Positions 1 to 10,771 of a stretch of DNA of 64,000 nt are shown here, piece by piece. Within the stretch, counting starts at the first letter, position 1. Each line of letters opens with the position of its first letter. The notes below the pieces were generated by a model. That model worked only from the letters and a program-made list of their open reading frames with translations, had not been told where the DNA came from and made no database searches. The translations under genes and the position numbers were made by a program. The stretch is from Homarus americanus (lineage: Eukaryota > Arthropoda > Malacostraca > Decapoda > Nephropidae), in NCBI RefSeq assembly GCF_018991925.1, contig NW_024736071.1, forward strand, positions 10,346,700 to 10,410,699, read 5' to 3'.

Positions 1-643
1 CGTGTGAGTTGATATATGTGGTGAGGCAAGAGCACAGGCTGCAACCACACATCTTGCCTCCCCCTTTTCCTGATACAGTGGTGCAAGTGTTGCAACGACT
101 GGGGAGAGGGAGAGTTGCAATGGACTGGCGATAGCCTTGTTTGTTGGGTTTCGTCTTAGTAGCCTGTCCATCATGTTTACCTTCATGATGTAGTTGTTGG
201 CATCCCATGTTGGTCACCTCTTCCACCTATACCAACATAGGGGTCTTACTGGAGCTATGTAAGCACGGCTGTCTGATGCAGGGCTCCGCAGATTTTTCAT
301 TCGGGGTTTACTCCAGTAGCCTTATACCTACCAAGGTTAATCCGCATGGCAGCGGGACAGTTGTTGGTAGGCACCAGGACGTGTCCACATGCTAGTGGGC
401 CTATGCGCCGTCCCTCTAGGGCCCACTGCTGCTCCGAGATCCCCTGCTGGTCTAGTTTGAGCCCACGAGGCACCCAGTTACTTTGTGTTGCCACGAGGAG
501 GCACAGCAGGAGTCTTGATGTTGAAGAGGCTGTGTACTGGCTAGAGAGGATTTATGCAAGTTGCTTCCGTTTTCGCCACGAGGATTAGCCAGCGGCGGTA
601 GCTGATAGCGAGAGGAAGCAAGCAGTGTTTGCACCTTAACACT
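1..643 (-). mobile_element. RTE/CFDP2-like non-LTR retrotransposon copy D, 5' end only
   Basis: Read on the minus strand, this stretch matches the first ~640 bases of the elements at 34.6-38.6 kb and 62.4-64 kb. Shared landmarks are the GTTAAGGTGCAAG-type start, the block around the CAGCAGGGGAT sequence, and the GTTGCAACACTTGCACCACTG block. The element continues beyond base 1, so its endonuclease and reverse transcriptase are outside the window. It lacks the extra ~35 bases and the (GT)n tract found upstream of the start in the other two long copies, so it is either slightly 5'-truncated or was inserted elsewhere. No open frame in it is convincing; this is the untranslated leader of the element. 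Confidence 0.8.
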
Positions 644-646
644 TAC

Positions 647-865
647 AGAAAATTCCAGCATTCTCGGCCAACTAACTCCAAGAACTGCACAGAAAATGTC
701 AGCATTTTCAGCCAATCATTTCCCAGGACTGAGAATAAAATGTCAGCATTCTCGGCCAATCATATCCTAGGGTTAAGTAGAAAATGTCGACATTCTTGGC
801 CAATCATCTCCCAGGGCTGAACAGCAAAAGTTGTCATTCTCGGCCAATCACATCTCAAGACAAAG
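647..865. repeat. ~44-bp minisatellite, about five diverged units
   Basis: Units begin near 647, 691, 736, 779 and 822. Each carries a GAAAATGTCAGCATTCTCGG-like core followed by CCAATCAT and CCCAGGACTGAA. The array directly abuts the 5' end of the retroelement at 1-643. It contains no gene. Confidence 0.75.
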
Positions 866-1384
866 CCAAAAAACATCAACATAATAGTCAGTCACGTGCC
901 AGGACCGAACAGAGCAGATGACTTCAATATTCTCAACACATCCTAGACTCCCACGACTGTGACTATGCCGTTAATATTCTCTCAGCCAATCATCTGATGT
1001 GGTGGCTTTCACTCCAACCACTTTTTAACAGTGTCGTGAGCTTAATGTAGTAATTGTGGGGTAGGGGAAGCAGCTGTAGCATGAGGTGAAGAACTAGTGG
1101 CTCCCACAAAACAACCCATACAAAGATTCCAATTGAGTTTTATTGTCTAGTTGAGAATTAAGTTAGAGACGAGGGTTTTTTCGTGTGTGTTCGTGCGTGT
1201 GCTATGTCTGATGATTCATGGGTGATGACTGGGTTGTGGTCCCGTTGTGTCCTGAGGCGTGACCAACTGTAAGAGGTGACTGTAAGAGATATGTTATATG
1301 ACCGACCGTCTGTCTCTCAGCTGTACCGGGAGGAGAGGTTGGTGGTCCCTCTGGTGGAGGGAGCTAAAGTTCCCGTGAGTGTGC
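866..1384. other. Unannotated single-copy-looking stretch
   Basis: No open frame, RNA gene or repeat that I can recognise. Composition is ordinary apart from a short GT-rich patch near 1180-1205. Confidence 0.5.
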
Positions 1385-1815
1385 TCGTCTATAAGAGCGT
1401 GTGCCCATCTGTCTGTGCATTTGCCCGTCTGTCCGTGCGTGTGCCCATCTGTCCGTGCGTGTGTCCATCTGCCTATGCGTATTCCCGTCTGACTTTGCGT
1501 ATGCTCTTCTTTCTGTGCATGTGCCCGTCTGTTTGTGCGCGTGCCCGTCTGTCTGTGCGTGTGCCCGTCCTTCTGTGCATGTGCCGTCTGTCTGTGCGCG
1601 TGCCCGTCTGTCTGTCTGGACATGTGCCGGTCTGTCTGTGCATGTGCCCGTTTGTCTGTGCGCGTGCCCGTCTGTCTGTGCATGTGCCCGTCTGTCTGTG
1701 CGTTTGCCCGTCTTTCTGTACATGTGCCCGTCTGTCTGTGCGCGTGCCCGTCTGTCTGTCTGTACATGTGCCGGTCTGTCTGTGCATGTGCCCGTCTGAC
1801 TGTGCGCGTGCCCGT
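1385..1815. repeat. ~20-bp minisatellite (CGTCTGTCTGTGCGTGTGCC-type)
   Basis: About twenty diverged units of CGTCTGTCTGTGCGTGTGCC fill this interval. Frames open on both strands and encode only Cys/Val/Arg/Pro-rich or His/Arg/Thr-rich low-complexity peptide, as expected from the repeat, so I do not call a gene. The same unit resumes at 2255-2600, after the composite repeat at 1832-2245. Confidence 0.9.
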
Positions 1816-1831
1816 CTTTTTTTTTTACGGG

Positions 1832-2245
<414 letters not shown>

Positions 2246-2254
2246 CTATTACCT

Positions 2255-2600
2255 GTCTGTGAGTGTGTCCATCTGTCTGTGAGCGTGCCCATCTGTCTGT
2301 GCGTGTGTTCGCCTGTCTGTGCATGTGCCCGTCTGTTTGTGCATGTGCCCGTCTTTCCGTGAGAGTACTCGTCTGTCTGTGCGTGTGGCCGTCTGTCCGT
2401 GTATGTTCGTCCTTCTATGCATGTGTTCGTCTGTCTGTAAATGTTTTCGTTTGTATGTGCGTGTGGTCGTCTTTCCGTGCGTGTGTTCGTGTGCGTGTGG
2501 TCATCTTTCTGTGCGTGTGTTCGTCTTTTTTGCGTGTTTTCGTCTGTCTGTCCGTGTGTTCACCTGTCTGTCCGTGCATGTCCGTGTTGTGTGCCGATCT
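2255..2600. repeat. ~20-bp minisatellite, second block
   Basis: Same unit as 1385-1815 (CTGTCTGTGCGTGTGTTCGT variants), more diverged towards the right end. It stops about 55 bases before the start codon of the ORF1 remnant at 2655. Confidence 0.85.
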
Positions 2601-2654
2601 CGCTAGAGGAAAGGTCACTGTCAATTTAGCTCCTGGGGATAAACTGTCAGTGCA

Positions 2655-3545
2655 ATGGCTAGTGTTAGCTGTGAACAGCTCTGTGCCCTTCTGATGACCG
2701 AGTTAGTGTAGGTCAAGGACGAAAACTTTAAATTAAAGGAAGTGATTGCGAAGATGAAGGGGGAAGACTCGAGACAGGGAGAGTCTGACGAACAACCAAA
2801 CTAGTGGTGAAGAAAGACAGGGAAACAAATACAGCTAAGTTTACTAACTTTTTTACTCCGTTATTAAACGAATTGGACGGGAACATAGTCAAACGACAGG
2901 GATGACAAGAAAGGTACAAAACATTAATTGATGGTGATTCCCAGGTACGGTACCTGGATAGAGCTTTTTGTGTCAAAAATAGAAATAGGATGCGAGTGTG
3001 TTTGTCAAGAGCTGGGGTGGGGGAAATAGTTGACAAGGTGGACAATATCTAGTCTGTTAATGGGAACAATCCCATTATCTGCCTTAGTGCACGAGGCAAT
3101 GATATTGGCCGGTGTAAGGATGAGGAGCTCCTTGATAAGTTGAAGGCAGCTATCGAATGTATTAGGTTGAAGGGAGGGATCCCTATTATATGTGGTGTCC
3201 TCCCCAGAAGAAGAGTTGAAAATGAATGGTTGTCAAGGGCATTTGGTGTCAACGGCCATCTTGACAACTGGGACAACTATTATGGCAGAAGAGATCTGTA
3301 TGCTAGGGATGGGGCACATACAGGTATATCTAAGGATGGGGTGGCAATCCTTTCTGGCTCTCTCGAGAGGGCAGTTGCTAGGGGAACATGTGTGCACGGG
3401 GATCGAGGAGACTGCAGTGGGAGCGGGTAAACAAAGAGAAAGGTTACAGAGAAATAGTGTAAGGAATGATGATAAAACTAAATTAGGCAGGGAGTTAAAA
3501 GCTAAAGGCGACAAAGAAAGGGTTCAGATTACGACTAACTGAAAT
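2655..3545 (+). pseudogene. CR1-like retrotransposon ORF1 remnant with SGNH-hydrolase domain
   Basis: An ATG at 2655 opens a frame beginning MASVSCEQLCALLMTELV. A stop follows, then a short charged, probably coiled-coil stretch, then a recognisable SGNH/GDSL hydrolase domain at about 2930-3395. Block I reads GDSQVRYLD (Ser nucleophile). Block III reads ARGNDIG, the Gly-Asn-Asp oxyanion-hole motif. Block V reads ARDGAH, where the family usually has DGVH (catalytic Asp/His). ICLSA and PIICGVLPRR are also typical. Esterase domains of this kind are known in ORF1 of CR1-group non-LTR elements, where they are thought to act on lipids or aid RNP traffic. The frame is broken by at least two stops (near 2710 and 3052) and by deletions between VNGHL and DNWDNYYG, so the copy is dead. 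A host GDSL esterase is unlikely because an ORF2-like start follows. Confidence 0.75.
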
Positions 3546-3890
3546 GTCTACTATGTAAACCGCAGAAGTATGAGAAAAAATGGCTGAAATCAGGGCGTTG
3601 GAATGTTCCATATCGATAGGCAGATTAGGAAAAGAGGCAGGGTAGCAATCTGTCAGGGATAATCTGAAGTGTGAAATCAATAAGAAAATAAAAATGAACT
3701 GAATACAGAAGCAATTTGGATAGAATTAACCGGTGGTAGGGATAGGATTTCACGAATATATCTGTAGAATTTCAGCAAAATTGAGTTTGTACTTTCTAAG
3801 AAACTGGAATTAACGGAGGTGCCGACCGACATTGCAATAGTTCTGAATTACGACGAGACTCTGGATCAAAATACAATCATGATTCATCAC
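3546..3890 (+). pseudogene. Degenerate start of CR1-like ORF2 (endonuclease N-terminus)
   Basis: Just after the ORF1 remnant, the translation shows scattered pieces of an APE-type endonuclease start: YYVNRRSMRK, then further on NLKCEINKKIK and EAIWIELTGG. These fall in different frames and are separated by stops. In intact CR1-type elements the equivalents are a Y-x-N-x-R-S-x-R-N-K start and an x-V-W-V-E-V-x-x-G strand. No reverse transcriptase follows, so the element is truncated at its 3' side or has decayed. The call rests mainly on position after the SGNH domain. Confidence 0.45.
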
Positions 3891-4100
3891 TTATTTCGTT
3901 AAGGAAGATAAATAGTTTCAGAATTATTATCTTCCTCTTTAATTAACAGTTGTTGAAGGTCAAATAATCACTTGCAACAGTTTTCCCTTTAACTGTGTTC
4001 AAGAAAATAGAAAATAAACGATAACGGAAGATTTTATATTTTAATGTATATACGTTAGCACTTTATGTTTGTATTTAGAGAAAATTAATACTATAATATA

Positions 4101-4360
4101 GATCACCTGAAAATTAGATACCCCAGCTTATTTCCCCTGAAGATTAGATACCCCAGCCTGTGTCATATGAAGATTAGACACCCCAGCTTATTTCACCTGT
4201 AGATTAACCAACCTGACACTCACCTAACCTCCCAGGTAGTGTTAGGGTGGTTAATTTTCAGGTGAAATAAGCTGAGCTATCGAATATTCAGGTGAAATAA
4301 GCTGGGGTATCTAATCTTCATATAACACAAGCTGGGGTATCTAATCTTCAGGTAACACAA
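4101..4360. repeat. Foldback repeat copy 1 (30-bp subunits in inverted arms)
   Basis: The left arm holds three to four ~30-bp tandem subunits of the type CCTGAAGATTAGATACCCCA followed by GCTTATTTCA, starting near 4106, 4136, 4167 and 4196. The right arm (about 4250-4353) is the reverse complement, with GGTGAAATAAGCTGGGGTAT followed by CTAATCTTCA repeated. The ~40-bp centre contains CCCAGGTAGTGTTAGGGTGG. No open frame. The whole could fold into a ~100-bp imperfect hairpin. Confidence 0.85.
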
Positions 4361-4469
4361 TATTATGTCTTACAACATGGATAACAGATAATCACTATTC
4401 AGCATTTCTGGACAAATTTGTCTTTTACTTTTCAAAATATAGCTACTGTCTATTGTTCACGTCTATGAA

Positions 4470-4620
4470 TTATATGTCAATTTGTCCTGTCTGTTGCCGA
4501 AAACTTTGCTGTCTATCGCTGAAAACTACACTGTACAGTCTATCACGGAAAACGATACTGTCTATCACTGAAAGCTATACTGTCTACTTGTCCTGTCTAC
4601 CACTGAAAATTATACACGCT
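4470..4620. repeat. ~30-bp tandem repeat, about four units
   Basis: Units of the type CTGTCTATCACTGAAAACTA recur four times with small length changes. No coding potential. The flanks (4361-4469 and 4621-4854) show nothing I recognise. Confidence 0.65.
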
Positions 4621-4854
4621 GTTAATTTCTAAGTTGTAAAAGAGTAACAAATCCCTGGCATCCTGAAACTTTGGTCATTACGTGTGTCACCTGTATCCCC
4701 ACCCCCGGCAGAAGATGAGGCTGCTCGTACAGTAGTAGTCGTTTTCTCGCTTCGTCCTTCCTAACCTAATGAGGAGGCTGTCAGGTTACACTGTGGAGGG
4801 AGGAGTTTCGGCTCGGCCCAGTAATAATAATTCCATCTTGTATGTTATGATTTA

Positions 4855-5100
4855 CCACCTGACAATTAGGAATTCCGGTGTATTTCACCTGTTAGTTCAT
4901 ATATCCTAAAGCTACCATAACCTAACTTAACTTAGCCTACCACTAACCTAACCTAACCTAGTCTAATCTAACCTAAATTAACTTAACCTAACCTCACCTA
5001 AATTAACCTAACCTAACAACATAAACTAACCTTCCCATGTAACGTTAGGGTGTCTAATCATCAGGTTAAGTATGCTGGGGTGTCTAAAAGGATAAGGTAA
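4855..5100. repeat. Foldback repeat copy 2, split by CCTAA-like DNA
   Basis: Left arm: CCACCTGACAATTAGGAATT and GTATTTCACCTGTTAGT. Right arm (about 5045-5090): GGGTGTCTAATCATCAGGTT and GCTGGGGTGTCTAA, the reverse complement of the family unit. The centre, about 4915-5035, is degenerate CCTAA/CTTAA telomere-like sequence. Related to copies at 4101, 5485, 5840 and 22688. Confidence 0.7.
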
Positions 5101-5484
5101 TCCGTACTAACGCTAATATATTTAATTTGAAGGCACTCAAGAACTAAGGTGCCAAGTCACGCCAGGTGTTGCCTTTTTTCGTAGCTGTCACTTTAATCTA
5201 TAACATTTTGGCTTACAAAACTCAACAGCGTCTCGAGGAGTTGTCATGGTAATATACCACGTGTGAAACTTGTAACTCTTTCCGTTGGTGGTTTATGCAG
5301 CGGACACAAGCCATAGCTACATGCTACAAAGTTAGTTAGATAAACACAACTATACTCGTATACACACAGCATTGACCTCTCCTCCACTCACGCGACCACG
5401 CCCACATGAGTAAGTAATACTAATGTTGGAATTTTTTGTGTTACAGAGTTCTGTGTCGACCATAATGGAATATTTTTTTAGGGC

Positions 5485-5645
5485 TATTTGGGATCGCCTG
5501 AAGAATAGCCCCACTGATTATTTCATCGCTAACCAATCCTATCCTAACCTAACTTGCGATGACCTAACGCTAATCTAACGCATTGCTAATCTATACTATC
5601 TAAACCTCGCCCCGCTCCAGGACACTAATCATCGGGTGATCGGCC
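5485..5645. repeat. Foldback repeat copy 3
   Basis: Left arm GATCGCCTGAAGAATAGCCC and right arm ACTAATCATCGGGTGATC are reverse complements with a few mismatches. Only one subunit per arm is recognisable. The centre again contains degenerate CCTAACCTAA and CTAACGC. Confidence 0.65.
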
Positions 5646-5839
5646 ACTAACAAGATTCCTCTACCAGTGTTATTCGTTCAGTCTGTGGGCCAGTTTAATG
5701 CAGATCATTATCATTACCGAGGTCTTATGATTTGTATCTGGGACAATGTCGTCTAGTTTTTCATTAACGTAAGATGATGCAGTGTCGTAGCCTCGCATGC
5801 TTTCTTGATACTTGGCGTACAGTAATGAGCTAAGAGTTT

Positions 5840-5975
5840 CACATCACCTGAAATTTAGCTTACCCAGATTACTTTACCCTAACGCTACCTGGTAGGGTGA
5901 GGCTTGGTGAGCGTTAGAGTGGTTAATACTAAGGTGTAGTAAGCAGGAAAGGGTAATCTTCAGGTGATTCTAAGT
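5840..5975. repeat. Foldback repeat copy 4
   Basis: Left arm CATCACCTGAAATTTAGCTT and right arm GGGTAATCTTCAGGTGATTC pair over about 40 bases. The centre, TAACGCTACCTGGTAGGGTG, matches the centre of copy 1. This is the most compact copy of the family. Confidence 0.75.
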
Positions 5976-7174
5976 TTTTTGGGGGCCATCCTAGTCGACC
6001 AGGTGAGCTTTATGATGGGTCCCGTTAGCTAGGTAACTCGCAATAGTGTATTTCAGGGACGACATGAGGTACAGACTAAAACAAGAGAGAGTGAGTGAGA
6101 CATGCTGCAAGTTAGTGACAGAACATTTAGGAGAGACAGAGAGAGAGAGAGAAAGTGTAATGCGTGACAGTGTGGTATCTCCCTAGTCTCTCTTCGAGCC
6201 ACCAACTTTATATAAACTTGTTAAACGAGTTAACTTTAACTCAGAAAAAATCTTTAAAATGTTTCTTAACTTTCGCCTCGTACCAGCCCAGTGACAAAAA
6301 CGGAAGAAATCTTTTTTAATGTATTTTCCCATTATTCCACGCAATTTTTTTTAATTTTTGTGGCTTTATTTTTGTATGCAGGCATTAGTAATTTAAGTTA
6401 GAAATAAACATTATTCAAGTCTTCACTCAGAAATTGTGGAAAATATAGAAGTTGAAGTCAGCTGTAAGTGAAGCGTCCACGAAAACCACATTAGCGTCTC
6501 TGTTTACTTGAGGGAATGTTCACAGTAACTGAAAAATAATATTTGCATACTTTTTCCACTATTATTTTAGAAAATAATTTACATTTGAACAACAGTTTTA
6601 CCATTTCTTATGTTCTTTTCGTCAGAATGCATCGAATATTTGTGTAAACGTTTTTTGCATGAAATTTGGGGGAATTAAAATTTAATATGAACATTACTTA
6701 CGTCTTGACTCACACAATTAAGGTAAATACAAAATTTGAAGCCAGGTGCGGATGCGACGTACTGCACAGTACATTGGAGACATTTCTGACTGGTACACTC
6801 AGCAATGTCAATCCATCCTCTCCGTGAGGCGTGAACCCCAAGTGTATCGACTCGTGAATCCAAAGCATTCGAGGGGGGGGGGTTTGACAAGGGTCTTGGG
6901 GGTTGAGAAGGGTGTGCTTTTATGACAGGATGACTTTCAATATCCAATAAATAATGGGAGTATTTTATTCTATCTACATAAGCATTAAGTTATTATTGTA
7001 ATATGATTTACAACAAAAACATGCCCAGGAAGTTGGCATTGACAATGATGAGTCAGTCTGAAGCTGTTTCACCTGTTGCAAGAATTTCCTGTTTGGTTAT
7101 AGTTATAATACAGATTAAATTTTTTTAATAGAGCCTCAATGACTTATGCCTGCAGTACGGTAGCATTAAGGGGG

Positions 7175-7178
<4 letters not shown>
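5976..7178. other. AT-rich non-coding stretch with a diverged internal duplication
   Basis: No gene recognised. A stretch near 6400-6470 (ACATTATTCAAGTCTTCACT and following) resembles one near 6688-6755 (ACATTACTTACGTCTTGACT and following), suggesting an old ~287-bp tandem duplication. A poly-G run lies near 6873. The open frames here are short and look random. Confidence 0.4.

Positions 7179-7220
<42 letters not shown>
7179..7220. repeat. (GT)21 microsatellite at retroelement 5' junction
   Basis: A perfect GT tract ends exactly where similarity to the RTE-like family begins. Confidence 0.95.
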
Positions 7221-7223
<3 letters not shown>

Positions 7224-7539
7224 CTATGGTGACTGACGAGTGGCGACGGGAACAGGCAGAGATGATGACTGCCGGGAGCCTCTCGTCGCATCTCTACACA
7301 TGGGCGGCATAGATAAGATGGTCGTTTATGCACTGGGATCTAGGCATCAGTGCAATCCGGTTCTGTCTGTTTGACTGAGCAGCCCTTTCGAGGAGCCACT
7401 CTGCTCACCCAACATTCGGAGGGGTCTAGAAAAGATGCCCTAAACAAAGCCTGCCTAAAAAAGAAAAAAGAAAAAAATTGCAGGCGGTCGAAAGCATGAT
7501 CACAATGTCAAGTCTAAAACAAATTATACAACCTCTGAT

Positions 7540-8340
7540 GGTCGCTGCATGGAGTGTCGGGACCCTTCTGGATACTGGCACAAATGAGCAACATAGCAGC
7601 CGTTAGTGAGTCCCGGCTTCCAGACGAGGGTCGATTCACAGAACGGGGTCCGGTTACACCTTCTTCTGTAAGAGTAAGCCTTGCAGAAAGAAACCACATT
7701 AATGGAGTTGGCTTTGCCATTCACCAATCCATCCTACACAGGCTAACTGAAATGCCTGTTGGGGTCAACGAGCACCTCATGACGCCCCGATTCCCACTGA
7801 ATCACTCACGTCATGCCTTCGTCATCAGTGCATACACCCCAACACTAGATGCACAGGATGACATCAATGAGGACTTTTATGCCCACTTTGACAGAGCGCT
7901 AACCTCTATCCCCAGAGAAGATAAGGTTCTGCTACTAGGTGACTTCAATCCCAGTGTTGGCTAAGATGCTGACATATGGCAGGGAACCATAGGGAGAAAC
8001 GGAGTGGGCGAGTGTAATCCCGACGGCCTAGTCCTCCTCAGCAAGTGTGTTAAACACATCCTGACTATCACCAACACCTTGTTCAGGCAAGCCGACAAGT
8101 TCAAGGGTTCTTGGCAACGCCCACGATCCAAACACTGGCATCTCATTAACATCATCATTGTCAGAGAAAGGGATCGGCGAGATGTCCTCATCACCCGAGC
8201 CATACGTGGCTCTGAACACTGTGACACAGATCATCGGCTTGTCAGAGCTAAACTCTCAGTTTCGTCTCCCCAAAATGGCGATGGCAACAAGCCTCCAAAA
8301 GAGGTTTTAAGACCAAGCAAATGGAGGATCAAGCAGTAGT
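7540..8340 (+). pseudogene. APE-like endonuclease domain of copy A
   Basis: The apurinic-endonuclease-like fold that nicks target DNA for target-primed reverse transcription. Visible motifs are SESRLPDEG (metal-binding Glu), ISAYTPTLDAQDD, LLLGDFNPSVG (Asp/Asn catalytic pair) and, after an in-frame stop at 7962, DIWQGTIGRNG, PRSKHWHLIN, RDRRDVLITRAIRG and DTDHRLVRAKL (terminal Asp-His). The residues between the start and SNIAAVSESR are missing because of a ~50-base deletion. The domain resembles bovine-type CFDP2/BovB endonuclease in layout. Dead copy. Confidence 0.8.
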
Positions 8341-8563
8341 GCATGCTTTCAGAGAGTAGCTCGACGATGGGCTGATAAACAACCCAACAACAAACAATCT
8401 AAATCCGAGTGCCGAATAGGGTGTCCTCGAAGTTATCATCGCAAAACCCTACAGTGAGATCCTTGGCCAAATCGAAAGAAAACACCAGGATTGCTTTGAT
8501 GAAAATACCCAAGAAGTGAAATTACTCGTCAATGGTAAACGTGCTACTTTCGTTACCTGGTAG

Positions 8564-8928
8564 TCTATGTTTGTCTTTGATACCCCCAAAATGTTCTACA
8601 CTACTGAGGGTATACACAAACACTTGTTATCTTGAAAATAGGTTCTTATTCTCGTACGGGAGATATACAGAGGAAACAAATAGACGTGGGCTTCCACACC
8701 ATAAGGACTAGCGATCTCAACTCCCTGTATCACTCCGCGCTGGCATGTACAGATGCCAGCATTCACAAGCTGAATACATAATATGTAAATATGATAATTC
8801 ACATACATAACATGGTGCATAATAAATGGAAATATTACATAGGATTAATACATGTTCTGTAATACTTTACTATACATAATTAATAGAGTAATATAAGAAT
8901 ACACAGCTTAAGGTGTCCATATTATACA
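8564..8928 (-). mobile_element. 365-bp insertion with 5-bp GGTAG target duplication, solo-LTR-like
   Basis: The insert splits copy A. GGTAG occurs immediately on both sides (8559-8563 and 8929-8933). Removing the insert and one GGTAG restores alignment with the other family member across the junction. Read on the minus strand it begins TGTATAATATGGACACC, as LTRs usually begin TG, but ends ATAGA rather than CA. It has no terminal inverted repeats and no open frame. A 5-bp duplication fits a Ty3/gypsy-type solo LTR; a nonautonomous DNA transposon is the alternative. Confidence 0.6.
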
Positions 8929-8939
8929 GGTAGAACAAA

Positions 8940-10475
8940 CCTCAGTCTCGGACCAAAGCTGCTACCTTCCGCCAGAAGAAAGCGATGGCTCAGCGCGAAC
9001 TCCACAATCTAAAGAAAGAAGAAGGCATCCGTCATCACTGGAAAGAACACTACCATTCGCTGCTCAACCGAAACACCGATGTGGATGTCCTGAATACCCA
9101 GCTATCCTCCATCCCTGGATGAGGTAGCTACTACCATCAAGCAGATGAAATATAACAAAGCCACAGGGTCTGATTAAATCCCAACCGAGGTGTATAAAGC
9201 AGGAGGACCTCTGCTTACCAGCCGTCTCCACTCTCCTGAAGAATAAATGGGAGGAGGAGGAAATCCTCCAAAATCTTAATGACACCTCCATCCTCAATAT
9301 TTATAAGAACAAGGGATAATAGTCAGGCTGTGGCAACTACCGAGGGGATCTCGCTGTTTTCCATAGCTGGCAAGATTATCGCCCGAGTCCTCCTAAACAG
9401 ACTTCTTCCTGAGGCGGAAAACTTCCTCCTAGAATCTCAGTGTGGCTTTAGACCATCACGTGGCACCGCTGACATGATTTTTCTGCCCGCCAGATTCATG
9501 AAAAATGCAGAGAACAACGTCATGATTTGTCCATGGTGTACATGGCCTTCATCGCCCTTACTAAGGCCTCCGTAACGATCAACAAAGACGACTTAGGGTC
9601 CTAAGTCGTTTTGGTTGCCCCACCTAAATTCATTGCCATTGTGAGGTAACTCTATGATTGCATGAACGGCAGTGCCATCACAATGGCACCCAATCTGAGT
9701 TCTTCCCCACCCAAACAGGGGTAAAACTTAGTATGTGTCCTGGCACCAACTCTCTTTTCCATTATCTTGGCTGCCTTCTTTACTCGTGCCAGTGCCAATT
9801 TAGCCGGATGAAGAGACTTTTCAACATAAGACGACCGCAGGCAGGAACAAAGGTGTCGGCCGATTCCATCACTGAACTTCATTATGCAGACGACTTCACC
9901 CTCGTCCCTCACACTGAACGCGACCTACAGGAAAACCTGAACACCTATGCAGATGCGTATGCACGCTTCGTTTTTGAGGTGAATGTACATAAGACTCTGA
10001 TTCTTTTACAGCCTGCCCCTGGTTCAACCACACCACCACCATCTATCCAAGATAGCGGTATTACCCTCTCTAATGTTACCCACTTTCAGTATCTTGGCTT
10101 ACACTTGTCCACCACCGCGGACATCGATGAAGAGATTCAACATCGGATCAAACGTGCATCTCAACCCTTTGTCAGACTCCATACCCATGTCTTCAGTTGT
10201 CCGGAGTTGAAATTATCTACAAAGCTGCACGTAATGTATATCGAGAAGTGGTCCTTGCCACCCTGCTGTATGGCAGCGAGAAATGGGTCACATATAGGAT
10301 GTACGTCAAGGCACTTGAAAACTTCACCAACGTAGTCTACGTTCCATCTTCCAAGTTCGCTGGTAAGAAAAGAGAACAAATGCCAGTATTCTTGCTGACA
10401 CCAACTGTAGGAGCATCGAGGCTACCATTATCCATGAACAACTACGCTGGATTGGCCATGTTACCCGTCACCTAA
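8940..10475 (+). pseudogene. Reverse transcriptase region of copy A
   Basis: Finger-region motifs ISLFSIAGKIIARVLLNRLL and ESQCGFRPSRGTADMIF are near 9340-9480. The motif A region (about 9540-9600) is scrambled and its usual F-x-D-L-x-x-A-F-D pattern is lost. Motif C is intact as HYADDFTLVPHT near 9880, followed by QPAPGSTTPPPSI and VTHFQYLGLHLSTTADIDEE, a thumb-region hallmark of this family. Several frameshifts separate the blocks. It would copy element RNA into DNA at the nicked target; this copy cannot. Confidence 0.8.
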
Positions 10476-10674
10476 CGAATGGTAAACGTAACGCTGGCGA
10501 GCAACGAAAAATGTACAAGGATAGTCTAAAGACAAACCTGAAAAGTGCCAAATCGACCCCTTCACCTGGAAGACGATCACTCCACACCATAGCGCTTGGA
10601 GGAACATCGCAGAGGTGTCAATACTTTCGAGTTAGCCCGACTGCGTACCAAGACGCTACTGCCGCACCTCCCGC

Positions 10675-10771
10675 ACTGGATGTAGCCCTTCACACATACA
10701 ACATCTATGGACAGCCCTGCCTCTCCAGTATCGGCCTTAAATGTCACCTCAGAGTTCATCAACGAAGGTGA
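10675..10771 (+). pseudogene. Degenerate C-terminal C2H2 zinc finger of copy A
   Basis: The last codons read ALHTYNIYGQPCLSSIGLKC followed by HLRVHQRR and a stop. The second copy at 34.66-34.73 kb has CHICGRRCLSCIGLSNHPRA-H at the same place, a canonical C-x2-C-x12-H-x3-H finger. Here both Cys of the first pair have become Tyr, so zinc binding would be lost. Confidence 0.65.

Noticed and set aside
2930..3400. Host GDSL/SGNH esterase gene
   Set aside because: Frame broken by stops, flanked by retroelement ORF1 N-terminus and ORF2 traces; fits a CR1-like ORF1.
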